64,000 bases of DNA from the NCBI GenBank assembly GCA_900642245.1, contig CAAAJI010000043.1, positions 163,425 to 227,424 on the forward strand, written 5' to 3'. This document shows, in pieces, positions 33,301-44,213 of this stretch; the first letter of the stretch is position 1; every line of letters begins with the position of its first letter. The DNA comes from Fragilaria radians (lineage: Eukaryota; Bacillariophyta; Fragilariophyceae; Fragilariales; Fragilariaceae). The notes under the pieces were generated by a model. That model was not told the DNA's origin. It did not search any database and worked only from the letters and a program-made list of their open reading frames with translations. A program made the position numbers and the translations under genes.

Positions 33301-34554
33301 ATGACTTCGACACCCTCCAAAGAGCTGCAACAGCAGCTAAATACTCCTCATTCGCCTATTCCTTCCTCGCGAATTGATTCGTATGTATCAGCATCACCAA
33401 TGTCTGAAACATCTGTCCTTAATCATACACTTGTTTCCGAAACATCCGTTCTCAATCGCACCTTAAATGATGATGATCTACTTGGTTTATCCCTTCCTGA
33501 TAATTCATCCATCATTGATCATCGTTTTTCGGATAATAACTTGTTGGGTATAACAGTCCCAAGTGGTCGTGGTTTTGATGATGATACAGTGCCCTCGAGT
33601 ACAGATGAAACACCCCTTTACAATGTAACAGGAGATATTCCCGATGAAGATGATGGAATATATGGTGACGATAGGGAACGACCACTGATATATGGATACC
33701 TGCTCAAAATGGGAAGAAATGGAAAATGGCAGAAACGATTCTTTGAGACGGATGGAGAATCTTTGACATATTTTAAAAATGAGAAAAGAACAAAACAATT
33801 GGCTTCCTTAGATCTTTTAAAGGTATGTGCTCAAAATTAGGTATAGAAATCCTTCTCTTTAAAACTGCGAAGCTAATTTCATGGGCACAAATTTTTTAAG
33901 GTGGGAACCATTGCAATGGATGCCGAAGATGCATCAGGCTGTACCTTTTTCATTCAAGTTGCTGATCGTCCATATTCTTTACAAGCCGAAAATAAACAGA
34001 CATGCATCGATTGGGTCATCAATTTAAATCGAGTAAGGGAGGCAAGATTACAAGTAGGAGGAGTCAAGCTAATTACACCTAGATTTAAGAACAATCTTCC
34101 GGAAAATAGGCAAGGTAACTTGCGTAAGCTAGAAGTTACACCAAGAGTTGTCCTAGATGCTAATAGACCCAGAACACGAGCCGTGGATGATGAACAACAA
34201 TGGCGGCAAATGACCGAGACTAATCTAATAGCCACTGCACCCACTGTTGATTATGCAGCGCTTGTAAGCACACTCAACCTTGCTTCCTGGAACAAGCCAA
34301 GGAATACATATTATCGCGTCAAGCGAAAGTTCATTAAATGGGCTCGAAGTATCAAGAAAATTGCCAGTTCTTGTGCAAATCCTCCCCAACAAGCCGTCCT
34401 AGACTCTCATCTTCATCCTCCAGGACATGATTTTCCCCAACATCAGCCACCAAGTATTACTGCGACACGTACTGGATCGCATGAGGAAACGTCTAAAATA
34501 ACACCAGGATTTCGTTCCGTAGTAGAAGATGGCGAAGCCAGAGAGCTTTCGTGA
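33301..34554 (+). CDS. PH-domain protein, 391 aa, one intron
   Basis: Two exons, 33301-33822 and 33901-34554, around a 78-bp GTATGT...AAG intron in phase 0. Residues about 129-226 form a pleckstrin-homology domain: YGYLLKMGRNGKWQKRFFE starts the first strands, and the C-terminal helix is NKQTCIDWVINLNRVREA. The intron falls between the two halves. The N-terminal 125 residues are Ser/Thr/Asp-rich and hold imperfect repeats (SETSVLNHTL / SETSVLNRTL and DDLLGLSLP / DNNLLGITVP). The C-terminus has no recognised domain but a basic stretch (RVKRKFIKWARSIKK). Likely binds phosphoinositides or proteins at membranes; partner unknown. Confidence 0.85.
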
Positions 34555-35034
34555 AAAGGCAAAAGTGGTTTTTAGGGGAGAGAGGTGGACTTTCTCTTGG
34601 TGCTAAACGAGATAGTTTCCATTCTTGGCCCCGTTACTCTTGTGCGTGGAAAACTGGAAAATTTTTTGGATGGCCTATATATTTGTCTAGTAGTAGATAT
34701 CTTTCTATGTGTGAAGCTTGAAGGATAGGAATAACATTCCAAAATTACTTTGTCTCTCTCTTTACTATTACTATTGTTTTCTATAAATTAGTTGAGTCCA
34801 TAATCAACCGATATAATGTCTTTTGTTCCTTGAAATAGCTGGATGAACAGCCAAAGTACAGGTTCAAGAGATTAAAACGATTACGCATTTTCTTAACTTT
34901 TCAATGTCTATAATGATCCCAATTCTTTTGTTCCTTGAAATAGCTGGATGAACAACAACAGTACGGGTTCCAGAGTTTTGAACGATTATGCATTTTCTGA
35001 ACTTTTCAATGCTTTAAGGAGAACTATAATTATC
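34555..35034. other. 3' flank with tandem duplication
   Basis: Downstream of the PH-domain gene; contains the 105-bp-period repeat listed separately and ends at the Mutator-like element. Confidence 0.5.
34820..35011. repeat. Two-copy tandem repeat, period about 105 bp
   Basis: Units at about 34820-34906 and 34925-35011 both start CTTTTGTTCCTTGAAATAGC and end ACTTTTCAATG, with several substitutions. Confidence 0.85.
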
Positions 35035-35907
35035 GGGGAATTTATAACTAGTACCAAATTTCAAAATATTTACAAAGCTAGTACCAATTTTTTTACAGCA
35101 CGAATGTCAAATTTCAAAATAAGTAAAAGACGAGTTTCAAACATAAATAAAGTTTATTAATGCCTTTCAATTCTCACACCTGCTTGTCTTCGCTCACACG
35201 TTCTCTTATTGTGTCCTGACTGCTTGCACAAGCTGCAGTAGATTGGGGAATGGATGGATAGAAGTTTGCTACAATTTATCAAATGAACTTTCTTTGGACT
35301 TACTGCCTGTTTGCAAATAGAAGAAGGTTTTGTATCATCCATCTCCAAATTCTCAATAGTTACTGGATGAATGGCGAAAGAATATGTTTGCTTCAGTGAC
35401 TCACACTTGTAAACTTCAGAAATGAAATCCAAGGGAGACTTTCCTGTTGCACGAATAAAGGCAATTGAATGAGAGCACGTAAACAATGTATCCTGATATT
35501 CACCGCATGAGCAAGATCCCTCATGGTTACCTGCAAGCCCTAAGTATTCATATTCAGATGTTGGACGTAATTGATAACGCCTCGAATTCTCAACCTTGTC
35601 AGCCAAAAGTCTTGAAACGATTTTGAGCAGCGTAGTATTCAAAGCTTTGAATCCTTGCTTCCGTCAATTAAACAAATCCATAATCCTTCTTGTAATGCAA
35701 ACTCATAATTGAAGGTGATTTTTTCCACTTGCTTCATCAATCCAATTGTTAAGACTCTCAGCAACATTGCTAGTGACAAGCGGGTAAGCGACTAAACAAT
35801 CGAGTCCACAAATTGTTACTATTACAAGTTAGTTTTGTAAATATTTTAAGATTTGGTACCAGTTTTATAATTATTTGAATTCTTGGTACTAGTTTTGTAA
35901 ATTCCCC
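35035..35907 (-). mobile_element. Internally deleted Mutator-like element (MULE)
   Basis: An 873-bp element with inverted ends: left GGGGAATTTATAACTAGTACC, right (complement) GGGGAATTTACAAAACTAGTACC. Both ends repeat the ACTAGTACCAA motif internally. It is flanked by a 9-bp duplication, ATAATTATC (35026-35034) and AAAATTATC (35908-35916), 8 of 9 identical, the size typical of Mutator elements. The interior keeps only the C-terminal transposase region. Confidence 0.85.
35157..35815 (-). pseudogene. MULE transposase C-terminal remnant (SWIM zinc finger)
   Basis: Near 35730-35790 the minus strand reads YPLVTSNVAESLNNWIDEA, the TSN-x-AES block that precedes the SWIM finger in MULE transposases. 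After stops, the frame 35157-35642 contains the finger CSCGEYQDTLFTCSH (CxC...CxH) and then a knuckle CSLCKQSGHNKRTC near the end. The DDE catalytic domain is absent. Confidence 0.85.
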
Positions 35908-35916
35908 AAAATTATC

Positions 35917-37172
35917 CCAATTCAACTTTCTTTCTCACATGAAAAAATGAATTTCATATCTAAGATACATCATGCATGGAAGAAAGGAAATAATACAATG
36001 TACATGGTGAATTAATTCTGAATAATATATACCTATCCTTCTTGGTAGACACATGTCAAGAGGAAGGAAATGAATGTGATCCTTTTATCTCTATAATGGG
36101 TGAGGGATGCATTTCAGACGGGAAGCTGCAATAGTTGTAACATCCTCTCTACAATGTTGAACTATTGGAGAGAATTTCAACGTGTACCATATTTGCAACA
36201 AAGAGTTGGTTTAACCCAATTAAGAAATTGAGAATGGTTCAAGAAACAATTATTCATTTTACTTTTCAACAGGATAACAAATTCAAAATTACTCCTTTGT
36301 TTCAGGCGCACAGCGCAAAGTGATATCCATCAAATCTGTAGAATACATATTTGATCCCGGTAAACCTAACATATTATTTGAAAAAATCAACATATAACAC
36401 CATTGGGGCATTTGTGGAGAAGGTTCTTTGAAAGCAACAATTAAATCGTATGGCTGGATCCAAAAATGAGGAATAATGAACACCATTGAGACATTGTGGA
36501 GAAGGTTCTTTGAGAGCAACAACTAAATCGTATGGCTGGATCCAAAAATGAGGAATAATGAATTGCAAAGGGTCAGAATGCAGTCTTTTAAGTAAAGTAT
36601 GAAGGAATCTGCAAGAAATTACCACCCTATTTTTAGAGGTTTCGTTACAAGAATTACAAATTTTCATGCTAGGTGTCAGACTAGGAGGAAAACAAGGAAT
36701 AACCTCAGGACATCCACAATATGACTATATCCTTTAGGTTGTACGGTTCACTTTGTGATCTGAATATCCGATTATCTGTCAAATGTAAACTCATAAAGTG
36801 AAAATATTCTCGGAAAAACTATGCATCGTAGCTTGGCATCCTTTGGATTTTAGAGCCAAAACTAGTGGAAAGCTTTTGTTAAACCTTAACTATTCTTTTA
36901 CTCTATTCTCTCTCTAATTAACATCTTCATCCATCAAAAACGTCGCAGAATTTACTTCAAGTGTCAGTTTTACCGTATTAGAAGTATCTTTTAGTAGTCA
37001 AAAGATGAGATGTCCTTGATTGATGGATATGTACCATACTTGAGATATTTCGTACTTATAAAATGTATAGATCATTGCTGTTTGGGAAATATCATGCTGC
37101 TGATGGGAGTTCTTGCAGCCTCAACTAAGAGAAAACATTCATTGGATAATGTAACCACAAGTGAAAGTGTAT
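35917..37172. other. Intergenic region
   Basis: Holds an 83-bp tandem repeat (separate entry). Short minus frames at 36.3-36.7 kb are open because of that repeat and are not supported as genes. Confidence 0.4.
36396..36562. repeat. Two-copy tandem repeat, period 83 bp
   Basis: Units at 36396-36478 and 36479-36562 share AACACCATTG, GGAGAAGGTTCTTTG and TCGTATGGCTGGATCC with few changes. Confidence 0.9.
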
Positions 37173-38971
37173 CTAACAAAAGTCATCTTCAGAGCCATTC
37201 CTATGACGTGAGTATTTTGTATGCGATCGATCATTGTCCAATAAGGGAGTTGATTCATCTTCTCCCATCGATGTTTGGTGTTGAATTTGTGCCTTTCGTT
37301 GTTTGTTTCTGACGAACGATTGGAGCTGTGTCGCTGCCCAACTCTGTAGAGTTGCCACAGCACGGTCACGGTCACGGATGTCACTTTCATCATAGATACG
37401 ATCTTGAAGTAGAGATTCCATAATATCTTCAAGAGTTACGATACCCATAAATCCAGCTTCTGGTGGCAAACTTAAGTTCATCTCCAGGGCTAAGTTAGCA
37501 ACGTCGGGTCGGGCGCATACAAAAGCCATTAGCTGGCCTTCCGTTTGAAGAATGCGAAGGAGATCAATCAAGTTCATGCGCGGACTCACACATTCAGGAA
37601 CTTGCAAGGGAAGGCCCCCAACTACTCTGTTATCGTCCCAATCTATCAACATGAGTTGTCGTGTCATCAAGAAACCTAAAATCGCGGTTTTATCTTTTGA
37701 ATCATATGGATTAGGTTTGTACACTGGAATACGAGAATATCCTTTTCCATAAATCATCGATATTGTTGATTGATCCAAAATAATATTCGAAGCCACAGAG
37801 TATACGTGGCGTAAGGGGGTGTAAACGTCCATTGCTAATCGTGTCTTCATCCGCAAGGCTCCTTCGATGATATCAACTTCACGTGGATGTAGCGGTGGAG
37901 TTAACTGTTCAACGGCTGCAGATGTTGTTTCATCATCATCATAGCGCTCATTTACCCTTTCCATTATTTCTGTTTTAAGTGCTTCCCAAGTTTGCTGCTG
38001 TGTGTAGTGCCTCTGCTGTTGCTTGACCTTTCTCGCTCTTGATTGGCGCAATGTATACATTTTGGAAGTATTTTGCTTCTCGTGCTGTATTCGAACCAGC
38101 GCTGAGAGCTCTCCACGATTATATGTTTCATCTTGATGGTGCTCTCCAGCCTTGTCTAAAGTGAGGTAATCAAGAACCCTTGCAAGCGGGTATGCTACAG
38201 GATAGAGAAGATCCAAAAAGAAAAGCATCAGGGGGGCCATCTTATATCCTAAATAGAGTTGATTAGGACCAGTGAAAATACCCGATGGTACGATTTCCCC
38301 AAATACCAAAATAAGAGTTACAGATAAAACGACTGCAAGCCAACTTGGCACCAAGCGGTCTAAAAATAAAGGAAGAGTTTCATAAGCTAGAGCATTCATT
38401 GTAAGTAATGTTACCAGCAGACGATGACGGTCGTTAACAACAGGAAGTATAGCGGTGGCGTACTCCCGTTCTTCCTCCACAATCGATGATCTCTGTATAA
38501 TTTCCAGGTCCATTATATCAAGTGTTAAGAAGCCAAGAAAGAGACCTGATATCAGCGCCATAATTGCAAGCATAACAAAAACTCCAATCAAATTAAATAA
38601 AAAGTATCCATCACTCCTCACTACAGATGAATAAGCGGAAGTTGCCTCAAGAGCCCTTGTATATTCTTTTGGAAACGACGTTATTCTCATGACATCGCTG
38701 CACAATGGCAATCCCCAAAAGGACTCCGTAGGATGGCACAACATTTCGATATTTTCAATTCCAATCGAACGCAGTATGTCAAGGCTTGACTGCACTGCAT
38801 CCATGTCAAGATTTTCAGTCAGATTCATTATTTCTTCGTCTGTGACAGATTTGCATCCATGCGTATTTCTTCGTTCGATGATCGAAGAAAACTTTTTTCC
38901 GTTGAACAATTCTCTCGTAGCGCGGAGTTCCTCATACTGTTCATTTTTAACGGGAGGGACATCAACTGGGA
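37173..38971 (-). CDS. CNNM/CorC-type transporter (DUF21 plus CBS pair)
   Basis: Membrane protein of the CNNM/ACDP family, known for magnesium or divalent-cation export or homeostasis. Features in order: a pre-membrane segment; DUF21 membrane helices beginning YFLFNLIGVFVMLAIMALISG, then TLLTMNALAYETLPLF and AVVLSVTLILVFGEIVPSG (the GEIxP motif); a cytosolic loop; then the CBS-pair region with KGYSRIPVY and TAILGFLMTRQ and ending FMGIVTLEDIMESLL. The C-terminal tail is basic and polar. The 5' end is unresolved: the first in-frame ATG is at 38828, but coding-like sequence continues upstream to an acceptor-like ATTTCTCCACAATACAG (AG at 38972-38973), so a 5' exon is probably missing from this model. 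Confidence 0.85.
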
Positions 38972-39598
38972 CTGTATTGTGGAGAAATGAAAAAATACGT
39001 TCAAAAAATAGTTGGTGGTGGTGAGCGCGAAAACCACCCCAGAACCTATCGATAGGTTTCTGGGTATGATGACAAAATGTAAAACTTTCGATTCAAAACA
39101 CCACCATCCCTCCTCTCATGGAAAATTAAAATATCAAGGATCAAGAAAGTTATATTGGAAACCCAAAACAAAAGGAAAGATCAGAAAATAATGGTACCAA
39201 ATGTACCTATTGTTATGCTGAAAAAGATCTAAAACAACCAGGACAAAAGACATTGAACAATCTGATCAACTACATTATTTTCAACGGTGTAAAGGGGAAT
39301 TGTATATTCAATTTAAAAAGGAATAATGACATGCTTATCTGTTTCCAGAACTCAAGGAATCAATGTTTCAGAGTATACAATGGGACCAATACTTTCATAT
39401 CTCACAACTTGTTTTGATTGCATTGCATTGGTCTGCATTCAGGACAAAGCATCATGTTTACAAATTCATTATGTTCTGTGGAACAATGATGGGGAATTAT
39501 AGATAGGTAAAAGTTGCTAAATACCAGTTGTGTACCAATATTTGATACCGTTTAGTATCCACTGTACTGTTGTTACATGACATGATTCTCGTTACCGT
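38972..39598. other. Intergenic region between divergent genes
   Basis: Lies between the CNNM gene (minus) and the rhomboid gene (plus), so it probably holds both promoters and perhaps the CNNM first exon. No motif is asserted. Confidence 0.4.
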
Positions 39599-41509
39599 AT
39601 GCGTACTACTCGAGATTTACTGAGTACACAAAATGATGAAAGTGACATAATAACTTTTCCGATGATTTCAAATCCGTTATTCCAAATATGTTTCTGGCTA
39701 GTCATTATTCCCTTTGTGATTACATTTCTTCATATATATGGTTCATTACAAGTCGCAGGTATCACTCTGATTAGTCCTGTGTCAACATCGTTACCAATGA
39801 TGTTACAAATTCAGGAGGGTAGTATTAGGCGCAAGAATCGCAGTGGTAATGATGAAGAAGGAAAATCAACATCACTCCTAAACCAAAATTCAAAGTTAGA
39901 AATCGTCACGGATCCTTCGCTTTGGAAAGAAATGAATCCAGACATGGAAGAGAATTTAGAAAAATTTTACGGTTTTTATCGAGCCACTCGTCCCATCTTG
40001 CTACGACCTGTTCGCATCACTCAAGAAAGCGCATCGTATTACTATTCATCTATTGTTCCAATGTCCATGATACTTCAGTCTATAATTCAGGATAATGTCA
40101 TATTCAATAACGATAGGGAATCAAGTCATGATATAACTTGGCAAGAGGATCGATGGTGCATAGCATCCTTCTGTTCACCATCAAAAGTGGTTAATGTCAA
40201 ACTCTCATCCAAGGATATCACTTCTCCTATCAACGTACCTTCCGGAATATGGCACAGTACACGCTCTGATAAATCCATATACGTCCAAAGCTTTACGAGA
40301 GGCAACGTTGGCAAATCTCAAAATCGGATACGCAATGAAAATATTGAATTTGCCCTATCGAGGCCCACAACGACCCTTCTATTGATACTTTTGGTTGGAT
40401 TGGCATTCTATTATTGGAATTATAATGTCGATCCTTCGATGGTATCCAAAAGTTTCACGAGGATTGTGTCACACCACGAATATTATCGTGCCTTTTCGGG
40501 TGCGACAGCCCACTTTGAACCAATCCATATCGCATTCAACACAATGGCTCTATATTCTTTGGGATTGCAGCTAGAAGGTCATTTCGGATCTATTCCATTC
40601 CTTCTCTACAATATTTCTCTCATTCCCATTACATCAATTATTATGATGATATTAATACATATCCAGATTCAGAGGACAGGTAACCCCAGTCTGGCCGATC
40701 AATCCTCAGTGGGATATTCTGGTGTACTCTTTGCATGGATGGTTGTGGCGACGCTTCTTTCTGATCAGCCGACATGTCCAATACCAATGATGAGTGATGT
40801 ATGCTTCCATTCGTACAATTTCTTGGGGATTCGAATCAATCTTGGACCCATCGTTCAGCTCATTGTGGCTCAAGTCTTGTTGAGACGATCCAGCTTCGTA
40901 GGTCACTTGGCGGGTGTAATTTCTGGATTTGCTCTTTATTGGAATCTTCTTCCCTTATCTCTAATCCAACCTTCCGTGTTGATTCCATTTCTCTATCTTG
41001 TCCTACTGTTGAAGCGTTATCAACGAGAAGAAACGTTACCAACCATTGAGGCAACGTCGATTTCCAAAGCATTTTTTGCTTCTTTTGTTTTGAGAGTTTA
41101 TTTCGTAATAATTGCATTTGGACTATATTCAGGCGTCCATTGGAATGTCATTATTTCACTAATGATTCAGACAATGATGTACTATCATTGTAAAAAAATT
41201 GATTCCGCCTCTTGGTGGAAAGCCATGATAATCACCCTTGTCCTGGGTATCATTACTGACTCCATGACTTTGGCTGGGTGGATTCTAATTGGTAGACAAT
41301 TTCGTAGCAACTCAAGTTTGCTGGCAATTATCCTATACATGATACTTCAATTAGGGTGGCAGATTAGTATTCTATCGATAGCATCCTTTGCGTGGACTAA
41401 AGTGGATGGTAAATCAGGAACTCCATTTACATTAATCTTCCATTCGACTGTTCTAAAGTCTGCCACTACGATTGGTAGATACCTCCATGATTATCGTAAC
41501 GTTCGGTGA
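39599..41509 (+). CDS. Rhomboid-family intramembrane serine protease, 636 aa
   Basis: Single-exon gene from ATG 39599. The rhomboid core occupies about residues 250-470. AHFEPIHIAFN at 304-314 is the H-x-x-x-x-H-x-x-x-N motif of helix 2. VGYSGVLFAW carries the predicted nucleophile S374 (GxSG). FVGHLAGVISGF carries the predicted catalytic H436. A further C-terminal block of about 200 residues is also hydrophobic, giving more membrane segments than a minimal rhomboid. The N-terminal 250 residues have one membrane segment near 27-50 and a soluble lumenal region of no recognised family. Likely cleaves membrane proteins in the Golgi or plasma membrane; substrates unknown. Confidence 0.85.
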   Translation: MRTTRDLLSTQNDESDIITFPMISNPLFQICFWLVIIPFVITFLHIYGSLQVAGITLISPVSTSLPMMLQIQEGSIRRKNRSGNDEEGKSTSLLNQNSKLEIVTDPSLWKEMNPDMEENLEKFYGFYRATRPILLRPVRITQESASYYYSSIVPMSMILQSIIQDNVIFNNDRESSHDITWQEDRWCIASFCSPSKVVNVKLSSKDITSPINVPSGIWHSTRSDKSIYVQSFTRGNVGKSQNRIRNENIEFALSRPTTTLLLILLVGLAFYYWNYNVDPSMVSKSFTRIVSHHEYYRAFSGATAHFEPIHIAFNTMALYSLGLQLEGHFGSIPFLLYNISLIPITSIIMMILIHIQIQRTGNPSLADQSSVGYSGVLFAWMVVATLLSDQPTCPIPMMSDVCFHSYNFLGIRINLGPIVQLIVAQVLLRRSSFVGHLAGVISGFALYWNLLPLSLIQPSVLIPFLYLVLLLKRYQREETLPTIEATSISKAFFASFVLRVYFVIIAFGLYSGVHWNVIISLMIQTMMYYHCKKIDSASWWKAMIITLVLGIITDSMTLAGWILIGRQFRSNSSLLAIILYMILQLGWQISILSIASFAWTKVDGKSGTPFTLIFHSTVLKSATTIGRYLHDYRNVR

Positions 41510-41675
41510 CGCTGATCTCGAACGTATCAGCATCCCTTACTGATTTATTTATATATTAATATATAGAATTGCTAACAACATGAATATCGGATTACCTATA
41601 ACGTATAATCAACTTGGATGAGATATCGGAACAACAAGACTACCATCTGGAATCAAACAATTGTGTGACTTGTGC

Positions 41676-44213
41676 TTAAGGATCTTCGTACCAATCCACA
41701 TCGACAGTTCGATGTCGCATACGACTCCACGGATAACGATCCACCATAAATGCAGTATTGAGTTGTGCGACGAGCCGATACACATTCGACCCAAACGAAC
41801 CAATTAGGTAATCCGCTCGTCGCAGGACTTCTACATCGGTTGCGATCGATCCACTCATTTGATTACGATTATTCTTGAACCACATGAAATCATTCGAATT
41901 GGATCGAGACACGTTGGCTTGTTGAATATGGAACGTCCAATGATCGTACTGTTTCGATGTCCTGACGGCCTCCATTACATCGGACGAATCTGTTGCCAAA
42001 AAGATGTCAGAAATATTCGTTTCCTTTCGTATTTCTTCGGCTATCGTCATGTAATGTGCCAAACTTTTTGTAATTGTTGGATCACGACCAAAATCTTTCG
42101 CGAACGTTAGACGATTGTCGGTAAATCGAATGTGCATCCCAATGTAGGGTACCTTGGAATTGAATAAGCCTACTGGGAATCTCGCATCGATTTCAGATTG
42201 TAAGCCTATGGATGGCTTCCATAGATAGGCTGCCATTTGAGATCTAATCCAATACCTTCCAAGCATACGTTCCCAGTTTTCAACAATGTCAATTTGGTTG
42301 GCTACATTATTTCTTGAGCCCTCCATTACCCTAACGTCACCGTAGTATATTGTTGAGAAGAACAAAGATTTGGCGGCACCATCAACAACGCCAAGTCCAG
42401 ATACCAAGGATGAGTTGACCCTATCACCACGTCTCGCACTGTTCTTCCAATCTGTCATTGACTCAGTGCAATTAGATAGAGGATTGTAAAGACAAGTCCA
42501 GGAATTCGTAGCGTCAACGACTCGGACTCCTGTGCTGAATACACAGCCTTCTGGAGCATAGGCACTTCGGAACGTATCTCGAATGATGAATGTACGATCG
42601 GTAGCCAAAGCTGTCATAAGTCGCCTCCCCAAATCTTGCAATTCAAGTGTGAATCCATCATAAGGGTTGGGTCGACGCCACGATAAGAGAATGCGTCGTG
42701 TCGTACAGTCCTTTGGATGTTGATTACTATGGATGATATCTTGAAACATGTTTTGAACACGTATTTGTTCAGATAGGACACTCTGAAGCGCTAATGAGGA
42801 TTCTGTCCCGATCGAGATTGAATTTGATATCTTGGGAATTTGCTTCTTTGGAAATTGATAATCGTCCAAGGAAGTGTCGTTGATATGATAAAATTCGGAA
42901 ACAATATTCTGAAATGTGGAAACTGGCATGATTTCTCCGGAAGGAAGATCTAAATTGACGGATCGATTGTGCAAACCAAGATTGATAAATATAGTAGCTT
43001 CGGCCATGGCAGAGTATCCATGAACAAAAAAGTCACATTTGGACATGGCATAAATATCCACAAGACCCTCCGTATTGATACGATGTGTCTCATTCATAAA
43101 TTTGTGGAATATTGCCGAGTCACCTCCTTCCATCCGAATCGCGCCCTGTTGAAACAAAAGAGTCGCAATGTTCCAATCCGTTTCTATTGTTCGCAAAACG
43201 GTGGCATCATCCGTCGCAACGAATATGGGATTACCCCTAGATGCCTTGGCATAGGCCTCGGCGTACTGTTGGAATGCAACAAGTGGTTGTCGGACTCGTC
43301 CATTTCCCTTATCCGTCATACGTATGTGCATAGATAAACATTGCGAAGATGGATTGGCATTTCGAATGTGATACCGCAACCAGGGTTGGGGTTTGTAATA
43401 GTTTCGAACCTGTTTGGCAGCCCTAACTCGTTTGGTTTGAAACCATTCGTGCACTGTGATCTTTTGTCCTGTAGGTCGAGCCGATCGGGGTATCCTCTGA
43501 TGTGGCCATGCCTGAGCCGCCCAAGGAGCACAAAAATGCATCCCTGGATCGACCGAACGAGGTTTTAGGATGAGTAAGGGTTTCATGCGACATGATGGAT
43601 CTAAAGCAGGATTTCCGAGGGGTTGAAAGTAAGTGTCAAATATTCCGTTCCCCTCCAATGTAACACTCATTGGTTTCATTTCTGAAAATCGTAATGCACC
43701 TGGATAATGTGAATCCTTGCCATTATGCTTACAAAATGACGGTCCTTTGCCATGTATTTCTGTTTCCTTTACTCCTGTCATCATTTGAAAGGTAACGGGT
43801 GATGTCCCATGAATTTCTGGATCATGACAAGGTGGTGTGGGCAGGAAGTGCATCCATGGTTGTAGATTGTTCATATCGGCATAAATCAAATGGTTGACTG
43901 CATATAGGAAAAACATGGTACCTATAGCAGATTGCTGATCACCACGTTGGATAAGCAGAATACCATCTTTGCCAGTGCAAATTCCAATAGGCTCTGACGA
44001 TGTACTCTTGGAAGAATAATCATTGGTGTTGTTACGAATTATTCCATCCACATCCGGCAGTTGATGTTGTGGATCATTCCATACCATGGGAATCGTCATG
44101 TTTGTGGAATCGCCTATACTGCGATGATGCACATACAGCAAGAGTAAGACATTGAATAAGATGGATAACTTCAAAGAAAAACTTGATTTCGATGGAGACA
44201 CCATAAGTCCCAT
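41676..44213 (-). CDS. Two-domain fucosyltransferase-like type II membrane protein, about 845 aa
   Basis: Starts at ATG 44213; the longer open frame to 44336 begins with GTG. A signal anchor (LSILFNVLLLLYV) lies near residues 15-27. Two glycosyltransferase-like halves follow. Half A (about 77-440) has HIRMTDKGNGR near 296, FVATDDATV near 331 and a FFVHGYSAMAEA block. Half B (about 505-845) has MHIRFTDNR near 693, FLATDSSDV near 738 and YLIGSFGSNVYRLV near 802. Both sets correspond to the HxRxTDK, ATDD and C-terminal S-x-x-S blocks of GT23/FUT8-like enzymes. Half B is closer to FUT8; half A is nearly the whole of the protein at 61.4-62.7 kb. Likely Golgi fucosylation; acceptor unknown. A tandem arrangement is unusual for this fold. 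Confidence 0.78.
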   Translation of the reverse strand: MGLMVSPSKSSFSLKLSILFNVLLLLYVHHRSIGDSTNMTIPMVWNDPQHQLPDVDGIIRNNTNDYSSKSTSSEPIGICTGKDGILLIQRGDQQSAIGTMFFLYAVNHLIYADMNNLQPWMHFLPTPPCHDPEIHGTSPVTFQMMTGVKETEIHGKGPSFCKHNGKDSHYPGALRFSEMKPMSVTLEGNGIFDTYFQPLGNPALDPSCRMKPLLILKPRSVDPGMHFCAPWAAQAWPHQRIPRSARPTGQKITVHEWFQTKRVRAAKQVRNYYKPQPWLRYHIRNANPSSQCLSMHIRMTDKGNGRVRQPLVAFQQYAEAYAKASRGNPIFVATDDATVLRTIETDWNIATLLFQQGAIRMEGGDSAIFHKFMNETHRINTEGLVDIYAMSKCDFFVHGYSAMAEATIFINLGLHNRSVNLDLPSGEIMPVSTFQNIVSEFYHINDTSLDDYQFPKKQIPKISNSISIGTESSLALQSVLSEQIRVQNMFQDIIHSNQHPKDCTTRRILLSWRRPNPYDGFTLELQDLGRRLMTALATDRTFIIRDTFRSAYAPEGCVFSTGVRVVDATNSWTCLYNPLSNCTESMTDWKNSARRGDRVNSSLVSGLGVVDGAAKSLFFSTIYYGDVRVMEGSRNNVANQIDIVENWERMLGRYWIRSQMAAYLWKPSIGLQSEIDARFPVGLFNSKVPYIGMHIRFTDNRLTFAKDFGRDPTITKSLAHYMTIAEEIRKETNISDIFLATDSSDVMEAVRTSKQYDHWTFHIQQANVSRSNSNDFMWFKNNRNQMSGSIATDVEVLRRADYLIGSFGSNVYRLVAQLNTAFMVDRYPWSRMRHRTVDVDWYEDP

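Noticed and set aside
22124..36562. Short tandem repeats considered as a CRISPR array
   Set aside because: Each has only two copies of 65-105 bp without regular unique spacers, and the genome is eukaryotic.
36289..36667. Two minus-strand frames of 77 and 97 aa with similar sequence
   Set aside because: Their similarity comes from the 83-bp tandem repeat; no start context or motif supports a gene.
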